Of a DNA stretch of 64,000 bases, positions 38,475 to 47,617 are shown one piece after another; within the stretch, counting starts at the first letter, position 1, and each line of letters starts with the position of its first letter. The position numbers and the translations under genes are program-made. The notes under the pieces are model-generated. The model did no database searches and had not been told where the DNA came from. It saw only the letters and a list, made by a program, of their open reading frames with translations. The stretch is from positions 372,001-436,000 of the forward strand of contig NZ_BAAAOK010000015.1 of assembly GCF_039530285.1 (NCBI RefSeq). The letters are read 5' to 3'. This DNA is from Actinomadura_C alba. Its GTDB lineage: Bacteria; Actinomycetota; Actinomycetes; Streptosporangiales; Streptosporangiaceae.

Positions 38475-40483
38475 CGACGCGGCGCGGCCGCGGCCCCGCC
38501 CCGCCGCCTCCGGGGCGCAAGGGGAACAGCAGGGGCCGGCCACCGGGCGGCCAGGGCCCGGCCCGCGCCACCGGCGGGGCGGGGCGTTCGGGCGGCGGGG
38601 TACGCGGAGGGACCCCGCGTCGCACGCCCCGGGCCGACGGCACGAAGCCCCAGCGGCCCGCGGCGACCCCGCGCCGCGGTGGCAAGGGCACCGGCGCCCG
38701 CCGCCCGGCGAAGGCGTCCGCGCCCCCGAGGCCCAGGTCACGCGTCCCCATGCGCCGCCGCGACCCGATCAAGCGGCTCAACGTCGGCCTCCTGCTCATC
38801 GCCTTCGTGCTCTCCCTGTTCGCCGGCCGACTGGTGCAGCTCCAGGGCATCGAGTCGCAGCAGTACGCGCAGCAGGCGATCCGGCAGCGCCTCGTCAAGA
38901 TCGATCTGCCCGCCACCCGCGGCGAGATCACGGACGCACAGGGTACGAAGCTCGCCATGACGGTCGAGGCACAGGCGATCTTCGCCGATCCCGTCATGGT
39001 CCGGCCCGGCGAGCGGCAGCGGATCGTCGAGGCCCTGGCGCCCATGCTCGGCCTCGACCCGGCCAAGGTGCTCAAGGCCATCAGCACGCCGGACAGCCGC
39101 TTCGAGTACATCGTCCACGGCGTCAAGCCCGACCAGGCGCGGATGGTGCGGGCGCTCGGGTTCGAGGGCATCGGCACGTTGCCGGAGTACCGCCGGGTCT
39201 ACCCCGCGGAGTCGCTCGCCGCCAACGTCATCGGCTTCGTCAACCGGGACGGGGAGGGCGGCGGCGGGCTCGAGCACGGCATGGACCGCGTTCTCGCCGG
39301 CCGCGACGGCTGGCAGCGCGTGGAGATCAGCAGGGACGGCCAGCACATCCCGATGGGAGAGGACCAGTCGAGCAAGCCGGTGCCCGGCCAGGGCCTGCGG
39401 CTCGCTCTCCTCAGCGACCTGCAGTACAAGGCGCAGCAGGCGATCACGAACCAGGTCCGGGCCACCAAGGCCCTGAGCGGCAGTGTCATCGTGATGGACC
39501 CGCGGACCGGGCACATCCTGGCGATGGCGATGGCACCCGGATTCGACCCGAACGACTACGGCCGCTCGAGCCCGGCCGCCCGATCCAACCCGGCGGTCGA
39601 AGAGGCGTTCGAGCCGGGCAGCACCAACAAGGTGATCACCGCCGCTGCGGTGATGGAGAAGGCCGGCGTCACCGCCGAGACCCCCTTCACCGTCCCGGAC
39701 CACATCTACCGGCAGGGCCGCAAGTTCCAGGACTCGCACACGCACCGCACCGAACGCCTCACCTTCGGCGGGATCCTGGCCCAGTCCAGCAACGTCGGGA
39801 CGATCCTGGCGAGTGAGAAGATCAACCCCGAGACGCTCTACCAGTTCATGCGCGCCTTCGGCTTCGGCGAGCCGACCGGGGTGAAGCTCCCCGGCGAGAC
39901 CATGGGGATCCTGCACCCGCCCGCCAAGTGGAGCGCGACCGACCGCTATCCGATCGCCTTCGGCCAGACGGTGTCGGTCAACGCCCTGCAGATGGCCAGC
40001 GTCTACGCCACCATCGCCAACGGCGGCGTTCGCGTCGCTCCGACCCTGGTCACGGGCACCACGGACGAGAAGGGCCGCCTCACCCCGGCGCCCGAGCCGG
40101 CCAAGCGGCGGGTGATCAGCACTCAGACGGCGAAGGAGATCACTCGCATGCTCGAGGGGGTCACCACGACGGAGGGCACCGCGCCGGCCGCGCAGATCCC
40201 GGGCTACCGGGTCGCGGGCAAGACCGGCACGGCCGAGCGGCCCAATCCGCGCTGCCACTGCTACCGGGGCGGGGGCTACACCGCGTCCTTCGCCGGGTTC
40301 GCGCCCGCCGACGATCCCCAGCTCGTCGTCCAGGTCGTGCTGCAGGCCCCCAAGGGCAGGTACTACGGTGGCGAGGTGGCGGCGCCGGTGTTCAAGGATG
40401 TCATGTCCTTCGCGCTGCAGACCCGCAAGGTCCCGCCGACCGGTAGTGGGTCACCGAAGATCCAGATCTACGCCCGCGGCTGA
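38471..40483 (+). CDS. ftsI: Septal penicillin-binding protein (FtsI / PBP2b class)
   Basis: 670 residues from GTG 38471 (GTGA overlap with ftsL). Residues 1-98 are an unusually long cytoplasmic tail rich in Gly, Pro and Arg; a membrane helix at about 103-123 follows, then the pedestal domain and the transpeptidase domain with S384-T-N-K387, S439-S-N441 and K584-T-G-T587. It cross-links septal peptidoglycan with FtsW as partner glycosyltransferase. No PASTA domains are present. Confidence 0.95.
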   Translation: MTTRRGRGPAPPPPGRKGNSRGRPPGGQGPARATGGAGRSGGGVRGGTPRRTPRADGTKPQRPAATPRRGGKGTGARRPAKASAPPRPRSRVPMRRRDPIKRLNVGLLLIAFVLSLFAGRLVQLQGIESQQYAQQAIRQRLVKIDLPATRGEITDAQGTKLAMTVEAQAIFADPVMVRPGERQRIVEALAPMLGLDPAKVLKAISTPDSRFEYIVHGVKPDQARMVRALGFEGIGTLPEYRRVYPAESLAANVIGFVNRDGEGGGGLEHGMDRVLAGRDGWQRVEISRDGQHIPMGEDQSSKPVPGQGLRLALLSDLQYKAQQAITNQVRATKALSGSVIVMDPRTGHILAMAMAPGFDPNDYGRSSPAARSNPAVEEAFEPGSTNKVITAAAVMEKAGVTAETPFTVPDHIYRQGRKFQDSHTHRTERLTFGGILAQSSNVGTILASEKINPETLYQFMRAFGFGEPTGVKLPGETMGILHPPAKWSATDRYPIAFGQTVSVNALQMASVYATIANGGVRVAPTLVTGTTDEKGRLTPAPEPAKRRVISTQTAKEITRMLEGVTTTEGTAPAAQIPGYRVAGKTGTAERPNPRCHCYRGGGYTASFAGFAPADDPQLVVQVVLQAPKGRYYGGEVAAPVFKDVMSFALQTRKVPPTGSGSPKIQIYARG

Positions 40484-40493
40484 CCAAGGCGGG

Positions 40494-40499
40494 TACTCT
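40494..40499 (+). promoter_or_regulatory. Candidate -10 box TACTCT, leaderless start of murE
   Basis: TACTCT lies just after the ftsI stop and ends 6 bases before GTG 40506. No clear -35 was seen. It would give murE onward an internal promoter in the dcw cluster. Confidence 0.4.
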
Positions 40500-40505
40500 C
40501 TCGCC

Positions 40506-42134
40506 GTGGCCCCAGCAGCAACCCGACAAGAGCGTTCCAGCGACAGCAAGCCGTCCCGTACCGAAAGAGCCGTCATGCGCCCGACGACCAACACACCCCG
40601 GCCGCTCGCCGGGCTGGCGCGGATGCTCGATCCCGCGTACGAGGGGGGCGATGCGGGCACGTACGCCCAGGTGATGGTCACCGGCATCACCCATGACTCT
40701 CGCCACGTCCGTCCCGGCGACCTCTACGCGGCACTGCCCGGCAGCAGCGTCCACGGCGCCGACTTCGTCTCCCAGGCCGCCGCGGCGGGCGCCGTGGCCG
40801 TCCTCACGGACGCGGCCGGCCGCGAGCGCGCGGCCCGCACCGGGCTGCCGGTGCTCGTGACGCCCGACCCGCGCGCGGTGCTCGGCGCCGCCGCCGCGTG
40901 GGTGTACGGCGAGCCCGCGCGGGACCTGACGCTCATCGGGGTGACGGGCACCAGCGGTAAGACGACCACCGTCTACCTCCTCGAGGCGGGGCTGCGGGCC
41001 GCCGGGGCCGAGACCGGAGTGATCGGGACCGTCGAGACCCGGATCGGCGGCACCCGGCTGCCGAGCTCGCTGACCACCCCCGAGTCCACCGACCTGCACG
41101 CGATCTTCGCGATGATGCGCGAGCGCCAGGTCGGCGCGGCCGCCATGGAGGTCTCCAGCCACGCTCTCGAGCAGGGGCGGGTCGGCGGCGCGTTCTACGA
41201 CGTCGCGCTCTTCACGAACCTGTCCCAGGACCATCTCGACTACCACCCGACCATGCAGGCCTACTTCGAGGCCAAGGCCCGGCTGTTCACGCCGGAGTAC
41301 TGCCGGGTCGGCGTGGTGAACCTCGACGACGTGTACGGGCAGACGCTGCTCGACATCGCCGAGGTGCCGATGACGACCTTCTCGGCGGTGGGGGACCCCT
41401 CGGCCCACTGGCGGGCCGACGACGTCCGTCTCGGCGCCGACGGCAGCGTCTTCCGGATCGTCGGGCCCGGCGGTGTCGAGGTCGACGCCGCGGTGCAGCT
41501 GCCCGGGCCGTTCAACGTGGCGAACGCCCTCGGGGCCATCGTGGCGCTGGTCGAGGCGGGGATCGCGCTGCCGACGGCCGTCCAGGGCGTCGGTTCGCTG
41601 ACCGGCGTCCCCGGCCGGCTGGAACGGGTCGACGAGGGTCAGGACTTCGTGGCCCTCGTCGACTACTCGCACAAGCCCGGGGCCGTCGAGGCCGTGCTGA
41701 CCGCGCTGCGGCCGGTCACCGAAGGACGGCTCATCGCGGTGCTCGGCTGCGGCGGAGACCGCGACAAGGGCAAGCGCCCGCTCATGGGCGAGGCCACCGC
41801 CAGGCTGGCCGACGTGGCGATCTTCACCAACGACAACCCGCGTTCCGAGGACCCTCTCGGCATCCTCGCCGCTATGGTCGAAGGCGGCCTCAAGGTGCCG
41901 CAGAGCGAGCGCGCGCACGTCATCGTGGAGCCCGACCGGGCGGCCGCGATCGAGCTGGCGATCGGCCGGGCACACCGGGGCGACGTCGTGATCGTGGCCG
42001 GCAAGGGCCATGAACAGGGCCAGTACGTCGGTGGTGAGGTTCTCGCCTTCGACGACCGCGAGGTCGTGCGCACGGCCCTGCGGGGGCGGCGGGACGACCG
42101 GTCGCACAGCGAGGGACGGGGGAGCCGGGCGTGA
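40506..42134 (+). CDS. murE: UDP-MurNAc-tripeptide synthetase
   Basis: 542 residues from GTG 40506; ATG 40575 is an alternative that removes 23 non-conserved residues. ATP-binding GTSGKTTT at 148-155, HLDYH motif, and DNPR at 443-446, the motif associated with diaminopimelate as the third residue. It adds DAP to UDP-MurNAc-Ala-Glu. The end overlaps murF (GTGA). Codon use and context are ordinary. Confidence 0.95.
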   Translation: MAPAATRQERSSDSKPSRTERAVMRPTTNTPRPLAGLARMLDPAYEGGDAGTYAQVMVTGITHDSRHVRPGDLYAALPGSSVHGADFVSQAAAAGAVAVLTDAAGRERAARTGLPVLVTPDPRAVLGAAAAWVYGEPARDLTLIGVTGTSGKTTTVYLLEAGLRAAGAETGVIGTVETRIGGTRLPSSLTTPESTDLHAIFAMMRERQVGAAAMEVSSHALEQGRVGGAFYDVALFTNLSQDHLDYHPTMQAYFEAKARLFTPEYCRVGVVNLDDVYGQTLLDIAEVPMTTFSAVGDPSAHWRADDVRLGADGSVFRIVGPGGVEVDAAVQLPGPFNVANALGAIVALVEAGIALPTAVQGVGSLTGVPGRLERVDEGQDFVALVDYSHKPGAVEAVLTALRPVTEGRLIAVLGCGGDRDKGKRPLMGEATARLADVAIFTNDNPRSEDPLGILAAMVEGGLKVPQSERAHVIVEPDRAAAIELAIGRAHRGDVVIVAGKGHEQGQYVGGEVLAFDDREVVRTALRGRRDDRSHSEGRGSRA

Positions 42135-43567
42135 TCTCACTTTCGCTCGCGAAGATCGCTGAGATCACGGGGGGCACCGCGCACGGAGCGGACGGCGCCG
42201 CCACGGTCACGGGTCCCGTCGTCATCGACTCCCGCACCGTCCAGCCCGGCGCCCTGTTCGTCGCGGTCCGCGGTGAACGCGCCGACGGCAACGACTTCGC
42301 CGCCGCCGCCGTCGCCGCCGGCGCGGCCGGAGTGCTGACCGACAGCCCCCCGGACGGCGACGGCGTGCCGGCCGTCGTCGTCGACGACGTGGTCAAGGCA
42401 CTCGGGGTGCTCGCGCGCGCCGTCGTGGCCGGGTTGCCCGACGCCACCGTGATCGGGGTCACCGGGTCCTCCGGCAAGACCTCGACCAAGGACCTCATCG
42501 CGCAGCTCACGGTCCGCCGCGGACCGACGGTGGCGCCGGTCGGGTCGTTCAACAACGAGATCGGGCACCCCCTCACGGCGCTGCGCGCCGACGAGGACAC
42601 CCGCTACCTCGTGCTGGAGTACAGCGCCCGGGGAATCGGCCACATCGCCTACCTCACCGAGGTGGCCCCGCCGCGCGTCGGCGTGGTCCTCAACGTCGGC
42701 ACCGCCCACATCGGCGAGTTCGGCAGCCGCGAGATGGTCGCCCGCGCCAAGGGCGAGCTGGTCGAGGCACTGCCCCCGGGCGGTACGGCGATCCTCAACG
42801 CCGACGACCCGCTCGTGCGCACGATGGCGGCCCGTACGCCCGCGCGCATCGTCACCTTCGGCCGGGCACCGGACGCCACCGTACGCGCGACCGAGGAGTG
42901 GCTGGACGAGGCGGGACGGCCGCGTTTCTCGCTGGTCACCCCCGAGGGCACGCTGCCGGTCTCCATGCGGCTGCACGGCTCGCACACCGTCGGCAACGCG
43001 CTCGCCGCCGCGGCGGCCGCCCGCGAGGTCGGCATGCCACTGCACGAGATCACCGAGGCGCTGTCGGAGGCCACCGCGGTGAGCCGGTGGCGGATGGAGG
43101 TCAGCGAGCGGAGCGATGGGGTCACGGTCGTCAACGACGCCTACAACGCCAACCCCGAGTCGGTGCGCGCGGCGCTCGACGCGCTCCGGCACATGTCCCG
43201 CGGCGAGGGCACCGGTACCCGCCGCGCCTATGCCGTACTGGCCGGGATGGCCGAGCTGGGCGCCGCCTCGGTGACCGAGCACGAGAAGATCGGGCAGCAC
43301 GCGGCGCGATGCGGTCTCGCGGGACTGATCGTCGTCGGGCCGGACGCGGCGCCGATGCTCGAAGGAGCCAAGCAAGTCGGGTCATGGACGGGAGAGTGTG
43401 TACAGGTGGATGACGTCGGCGCCGCGGTGGCGGCGCTGAACGAGCGGCTCCGGCCGCGGGACGTCGTACTGGTGAAGGGTTCCCGCGTCGCGGGGCTGGA
43501 GCGGGTCGCCCAGGCACTGCTCGACGACGGGCCGGACGAACGGCCGGGGGGGAGGACCGGCGCGTGA
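42131..43567 (+). CDS. murF: UDP-MurNAc-pentapeptide synthetase
   Basis: 478 residues, three Mur-ligase domains. P-loop TGSSGKTST at 111-119, SFNNEIGHPLT substrate segment, and VVNDAYNANPES near 335. Adds D-Ala-D-Ala to make UDP-MurNAc-pentapeptide. Coupled to both neighbours by GTGA overlaps. Confidence 0.96.
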   Translation: MISLSLAKIAEITGGTAHGADGAATVTGPVVIDSRTVQPGALFVAVRGERADGNDFAAAAVAAGAAGVLTDSPPDGDGVPAVVVDDVVKALGVLARAVVAGLPDATVIGVTGSSGKTSTKDLIAQLTVRRGPTVAPVGSFNNEIGHPLTALRADEDTRYLVLEYSARGIGHIAYLTEVAPPRVGVVLNVGTAHIGEFGSREMVARAKGELVEALPPGGTAILNADDPLVRTMAARTPARIVTFGRAPDATVRATEEWLDEAGRPRFSLVTPEGTLPVSMRLHGSHTVGNALAAAAAAREVGMPLHEITEALSEATAVSRWRMEVSERSDGVTVVNDAYNANPESVRAALDALRHMSRGEGTGTRRAYAVLAGMAELGAASVTEHEKIGQHAARCGLAGLIVVGPDAAPMLEGAKQVGSWTGECVQVDDVGAAVAALNERLRPRDVVLVKGSRVAGLERVAQALLDDGPDERPGGRTGA

Positions 43568-44622
43568 CCAACATCCTCATCGCCTCGGCGGTCTCCTTGT
43601 TCATCGGCATCGTCGGTACCCCGGTGTGGATCCGGCTCGTCTCCCGCCTCGGATACGGCCAGATGATCCGCGAAGAGGGCCCCAAAGCCCACCTCGACAA
43701 GCGCGGCACACCCACCATGGGCGGTGCCGTGTTCGTCGTCGGGTCGGTGATCGGCTACGCCGCCGCGCACCTGCTCACCGGGTCTCCGCCCACCTGGTCG
43801 GGGGGGCTGGTGCTGATGCTCATGGTCGGCCTCGGCGTCGTCGGGTTCGTCGACGACTACATCAAGGTCTTCAAGCAGCGCAGCCTCGGCCTGCGGAGTA
43901 GTGCCAAGGCGATCGGCATCGTGCTGATCGGCGTCGTCTTCTCGGTCGGGGTGCTGAACTTCCCGAACGGCTACGACGTCACGCCCGCGACGACGCACCT
44001 GTCGTTCCTGCGGGACTTCGGCCCCTCGATCGGCCCGTATCTGTTCGTGGTCTGGGCGCTGATCCTGATCCAGGGCGTCTCGAACGGGGTCAACCTGACC
44101 GACGGCCTCGACGGTCTCGCCGCCGGGCCGGCGGGCATGGTGCTCGCCGCCTACGTGATCATCGGTAACTGGCAGCTGCGCAACAGCTGCTTCGACAACG
44201 CCCTCGCGCCGAACTGCTACAGCGTCCGCGACCCGCTCGACCTCGCCGTCGTCGCGGCCGCGGTGCTCGGCGGAGTCTTCGGCTTCCTGTGGTGGAACGC
44301 GCCCCCCGCGAAGATCTTCATGGGCGATACGGGTTCGCTCGCGCTCGGCGGCGTCCTCGTCGGCCTGGCGATCACCACCCGCACCCAGTTCCTGCTCGCC
44401 ATTCTCGGCGGGCTCATCGTGATCATCACGCTGTCGGTGATCATTCAGGTGGGCGGCTTCAAGGCCACCGGGAAACGGGTGTTCAAGATGGCCCCGCTGC
44501 AGCACCACTTCGAGCTGTCCGGCTGGGCCGAGACGACGATCGTCGTGCGGTTCTGGCTGATGTCGGCCCTGTTCGTCGCCATCGGCCTCGGCGTGTTCTA
44601 TCTCGAATGGGTGCCCAAATGA
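43564..44622 (+). CDS. mraY: Phospho-MurNAc-pentapeptide translocase
   Basis: 352 residues with about ten membrane helices. The cytoplasmic loops carry the catalytic DDY (VDDYIKVF), NLTDGLDGLA and the HHHFE-like QHHFELSG segments, plus the early HLDKRGTPTMGG motif. Makes lipid I by moving phospho-MurNAc-pentapeptide onto undecaprenyl phosphate in the inner leaflet. ATGA overlap with murD. Confidence 0.97.
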   Translation: MTNILIASAVSLFIGIVGTPVWIRLVSRLGYGQMIREEGPKAHLDKRGTPTMGGAVFVVGSVIGYAAAHLLTGSPPTWSGGLVLMLMVGLGVVGFVDDYIKVFKQRSLGLRSSAKAIGIVLIGVVFSVGVLNFPNGYDVTPATTHLSFLRDFGPSIGPYLFVVWALILIQGVSNGVNLTDGLDGLAAGPAGMVLAAYVIIGNWQLRNSCFDNALAPNCYSVRDPLDLAVVAAAVLGGVFGFLWWNAPPAKIFMGDTGSLALGGVLVGLAITTRTQFLLAILGGLIVIITLSVIIQVGGFKATGKRVFKMAPLQHHFELSGWAETTIVVRFWLMSALFVAIGLGVFYLEWVPK

Positions 44623-46133
44623 CCGATGCCCGCGGGCCTTCCCGCCCCGGCCGAGGCGATCGGCCCCGGGCGGGCGGGCGGAGCGGGACGGCCGACGGCG
44701 GTGACGCCGTCCGGCCGGGCACAGCGGTCTGCGTGGCGGGGCTCGGCGTGTCCGGACTCGCCGCCGCCCGTGTGCTGGCCGAGCGCGGCGCGCGCGTCAC
44801 GATCGTGGACGCCCGTGACGACGGGCCGCGCAGAGAGCAGGCCGCCGAGCTGGAGCGCCAGGGCATCACGGTGCGCCTGGGCGACGGTGCGACCCTGCCG
44901 GCCGGCACCGAGATCGTCGTCACCTCGCCCGGCTGGCGGCCGGACGCCCCGCTGCTCACCGCGGCGGCCGAGGTCGGCGTCGAAGTCCTCGGCGAGGTCG
45001 AGCTCGCCTGGCGGCTGCGCGGGCCCGGCGCCGCGCCGTGGCTGGCGCTGACCGGGACCAACGGCAAGACCACGGCGGTCCGCATGCTCGCCTGCATCCT
45101 CACCGCCGCCGGGCATCGGGCGATGGCCGTCGGCAACGTCGGCACCCCCATCGTCGAGGCGGTCGCATGCGCGCCCGCGACCGGCGGCGAAGAGCCCGCG
45201 GGCGGGCATGACGTGCTCGCCGTGGAGTTGTCGAGCTACCAGCTGCACTGGTCCGACACGGTCGCCCCCTACGCCGCGGCCGTGCTCAACGTGGCGCCCG
45301 ACCACCTCGACTGGCACGGTTCGATGGAGGCCTACGCCGCCGACAAGGGCAAGATCTTCGTCTCAGCTGCGCTGGCCGTCGTCAACGCCGACGACCCGTG
45401 GTCGGTACGGCTGGCCGAGGGCGCGGGCCGCACGGTCGGCTTCACCCTCGGCACTCCCGCGCCCGGACAGCTCGGCGTCGTCGACGGCCTGCTCGTCGAC
45501 CGGGCCTTCGTGCCCGACCCGGCGACCGAGGCGGTCGAGCTCGCCGAACTGCGCGACATCCGCCCCTTCGCCCCCCACAACGTCGCGAACGCCCTGGCCG
45601 CCGCCGCCCTGGCCCGCGCCTACGGCGTTCCCACCGAGGCGGTGCGCGAGGGGCTGCGCGCCTTCCGGCCCGATCCGCACCGCAACGCCCCGGTCGCGAC
45701 CGTCGCCAAGGTCGACTACGTCGACGACTCCAAGGCGACCAACCCGCACGCCGCCGCGGCGTCACTGGCCGCGTACGACTCGATCGTGTGGATCGCGGGC
45801 GGCCTGCTCAAGGGCGCCGACGTCGACGACCTCGTCCGATCGCGCGCGGACCGGCTGCGCGGCGCCGTACTGCTCGGAGCCGACCGGGCACAGATCGCGA
45901 GGGCTCTTGCGCGACACGCGCCAAATGTCCCGGTGGTGGACGTCTCCGGCACCGAGACTGAGTCCATGGACGACATCATGGACAGGGTCGTGGCCGAGGC
46001 GACGCGCCTGGCCGCGCCGGGCGACACGGTGCTGCTGGCCCCGGCCGGGGCGTCGTTCGACATGTTCACCAGCTATGGGGCCCGGGGCGACGCGTTCGCC
46101 GCGGCCGTCCGCCGGCTCGCCGAGACCCGCTGA
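44619..46133 (+). CDS. murD: UDP-MurNAc-Ala D-Glu ligase
   Basis: 504 residues from ATG 44619, overlapping the mraY stop (ATGA). A 35-residue Arg/Gly-rich lead-in precedes the Rossmann VAGLGVSGLA motif. P-loop GTNGKTT at 146-152, ELSSYQL, APDHLDWHGS, and DDSKATNPHA near 370. Adds D-Glu to UDP-MurNAc-L-Ala. About 50 residues longer than E. coli MurD because of the lead-in. Confidence 0.95.
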   Translation: MTDARGPSRPGRGDRPRAGGRSGTADGGDAVRPGTAVCVAGLGVSGLAAARVLAERGARVTIVDARDDGPRREQAAELERQGITVRLGDGATLPAGTEIVVTSPGWRPDAPLLTAAAEVGVEVLGEVELAWRLRGPGAAPWLALTGTNGKTTAVRMLACILTAAGHRAMAVGNVGTPIVEAVACAPATGGEEPAGGHDVLAVELSSYQLHWSDTVAPYAAAVLNVAPDHLDWHGSMEAYAADKGKIFVSAALAVVNADDPWSVRLAEGAGRTVGFTLGTPAPGQLGVVDGLLVDRAFVPDPATEAVELAELRDIRPFAPHNVANALAAAALARAYGVPTEAVREGLRAFRPDPHRNAPVATVAKVDYVDDSKATNPHAAAASLAAYDSIVWIAGGLLKGADVDDLVRSRADRLRGAVLLGADRAQIARALARHAPNVPVVDVSGTETESMDDIMDRVVAEATRLAAPGDTVLLAPAGASFDMFTSYGARGDAFAAAVRRLAETR

Positions 46134-46208
46134 CGCCATGAGCGACCGGAGCGACGAGGGAAACCGCCGCCTCGAAGCGCCCCGAGCCGCCGCGCCGGAG
46201 GCGCGGCC

Positions 46209-47504
46209 ATGACCACCGCACCGAGCAAGGCACCCGACAAGGCGGCCGCGGCGGCCGACCGCCCTCATGACGACGATGAGCGCCCGGGAGTGCGAGGGCA
46301 GGTGGTGGCCGTGATCGGGCTGCTCGACCGGCCGCTCACGTCGTACTACCTGGTGCTCGGCTGCTCGGTGCTGCTGCTCACCCTCGGTCTCACCATGGTG
46401 CTGTCGGCCTCCAGCGTGAAGCAGCTCCAGGCCACCGGCTCGGCCTTCACGCTCCTGCAGAAGCAGGCGATGTGGGTCGGCATCGGGCTGCCGCTGATGT
46501 GGCTGGCGGCCCGGCTCGCCCCCAAGGCGTTCCGTGCGCTGGCCTACCCGCTGCTGCTCCTGTCGGTGCTGGCGCTCGTGCTCGTCCTCGTGCCCGGGCT
46601 CGGGCAGACCGCGGGAGGTGCCACGCGCTGGCTCCGGTTCGGCGGGGGCTTCCAGCTCCAGCCGTCGGAACCGGCGAAACTCGGTCTCGTACTCTGGGCC
46701 GCCGACCTGCTCGCCCGCAAGGAGAAGCTGAGACAGCTGAACGAATGGCGGCAGCTGCTCATGCCGCTGCTGCCGGGCACCGGCCTGGTCGTGCTGCTGG
46801 TGATGCTCGGCAACGACCTCGGCACCACGCTGGTGCTGCTCACGATCTTCCTCGCCGTGCTGTGGGTGGTCGGCGCGCCCGCGCGGCTGTTCGTCGGCAT
46901 CACCGGCCTGATCGGCGTGCTCGTCGCCATCCTCATCGTGGTCGAGCCGTACCGCATGCGGCGTCTCACCGGCTTCCTCGACCCGACCGGCGATCCGCTC
47001 AAGGACAACTACCAGGGCCTCCAGGGGCTCTTCGCCGTGGCGTCGGGCGGGTGGTTCGGCACCGGACTGGGCGAGGGCCGGGCGAAATGGCAGTATCTCC
47101 CACATTCCGAGACCGACTTCATCTTCGCGATCATTGGGGAAGAGCTCGGACTGGTCGGTACGCTTGTCGTGCTGGGGCTGTTCGGGCTGCTTGCCTACGC
47201 GGGCTTGCGGATCGCGCGGCGGGTCAAGGATCCGTTCATGCGCCTGGCCGCCGCCGGCGTCACCGCGTGGGTGGTGGTCCAGGCGATCGTGAACATCGGG
47301 GCGGTCATCGGTGTGCTCCCCATCACGGGCATCCCGTTGCCGCTGGTCTCCTACGGGGGATCCGCCCTGATCCCGACCCTGATCGCGCTCGGGATGCTGC
47401 TGTCGTTCGCGAAACGGGAACCCGGAGCGCGCCAGGCGCTTGCCGCGCGGGGCCCCGGACCGGTGCGACGGGCCCTAAGCTGGCTGGGCCTGGCACGGCG
47501 ATAG
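46209..47504 (+). CDS. ftsW: FtsW, septal peptidoglycan glycosyltransferase (SEDS family)
   Basis: 431 residues, about ten membrane helices. A hydrophilic tail of about 45 residues comes first, then SEDS motifs: QPSEPAKL, GNDLGTTLVLL with the catalytic-region Asp, the PHSETDFIFAIIGEELG loop and PLVSYGGSA near the end. Polymerises glycan strands at the septum with FtsI. The gap after murD (46134-46208) carries a 24-codon frame starting at ATG 46138 whose stop overlaps the ftsW ATG. Confidence 0.95.
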   Translation: MTTAPSKAPDKAAAAADRPHDDDERPGVRGQVVAVIGLLDRPLTSYYLVLGCSVLLLTLGLTMVLSASSVKQLQATGSAFTLLQKQAMWVGIGLPLMWLAARLAPKAFRALAYPLLLLSVLALVLVLVPGLGQTAGGATRWLRFGGGFQLQPSEPAKLGLVLWAADLLARKEKLRQLNEWRQLLMPLLPGTGLVVLLVMLGNDLGTTLVLLTIFLAVLWVVGAPARLFVGITGLIGVLVAILIVVEPYRMRRLTGFLDPTGDPLKDNYQGLQGLFAVASGGWFGTGLGEGRAKWQYLPHSETDFIFAIIGEELGLVGTLVVLGLFGLLAYAGLRIARRVKDPFMRLAAAGVTAWVVVQAIVNIGAVIGVLPITGIPLPLVSYGGSALIPTLIALGMLLSFAKREPGARQALAARGPGPVRRALSWLGLARR

Positions 47505-47617
47505 GCGTGTGATCTGGTGAGAACGGCCCTGTGCGGACAACGCCCTGAAAAGCGCCGCTGAGTTCAGGACGGAATCCGCTCAGGGGAGCGGAAGACAACA
47601 AGGAGGCGTACCCGAGC

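Noticed and set aside
38738..42140. Long minus-strand frames under ftsI and murE
   Set aside because: Both lie opposite certain genes and lack motifs.
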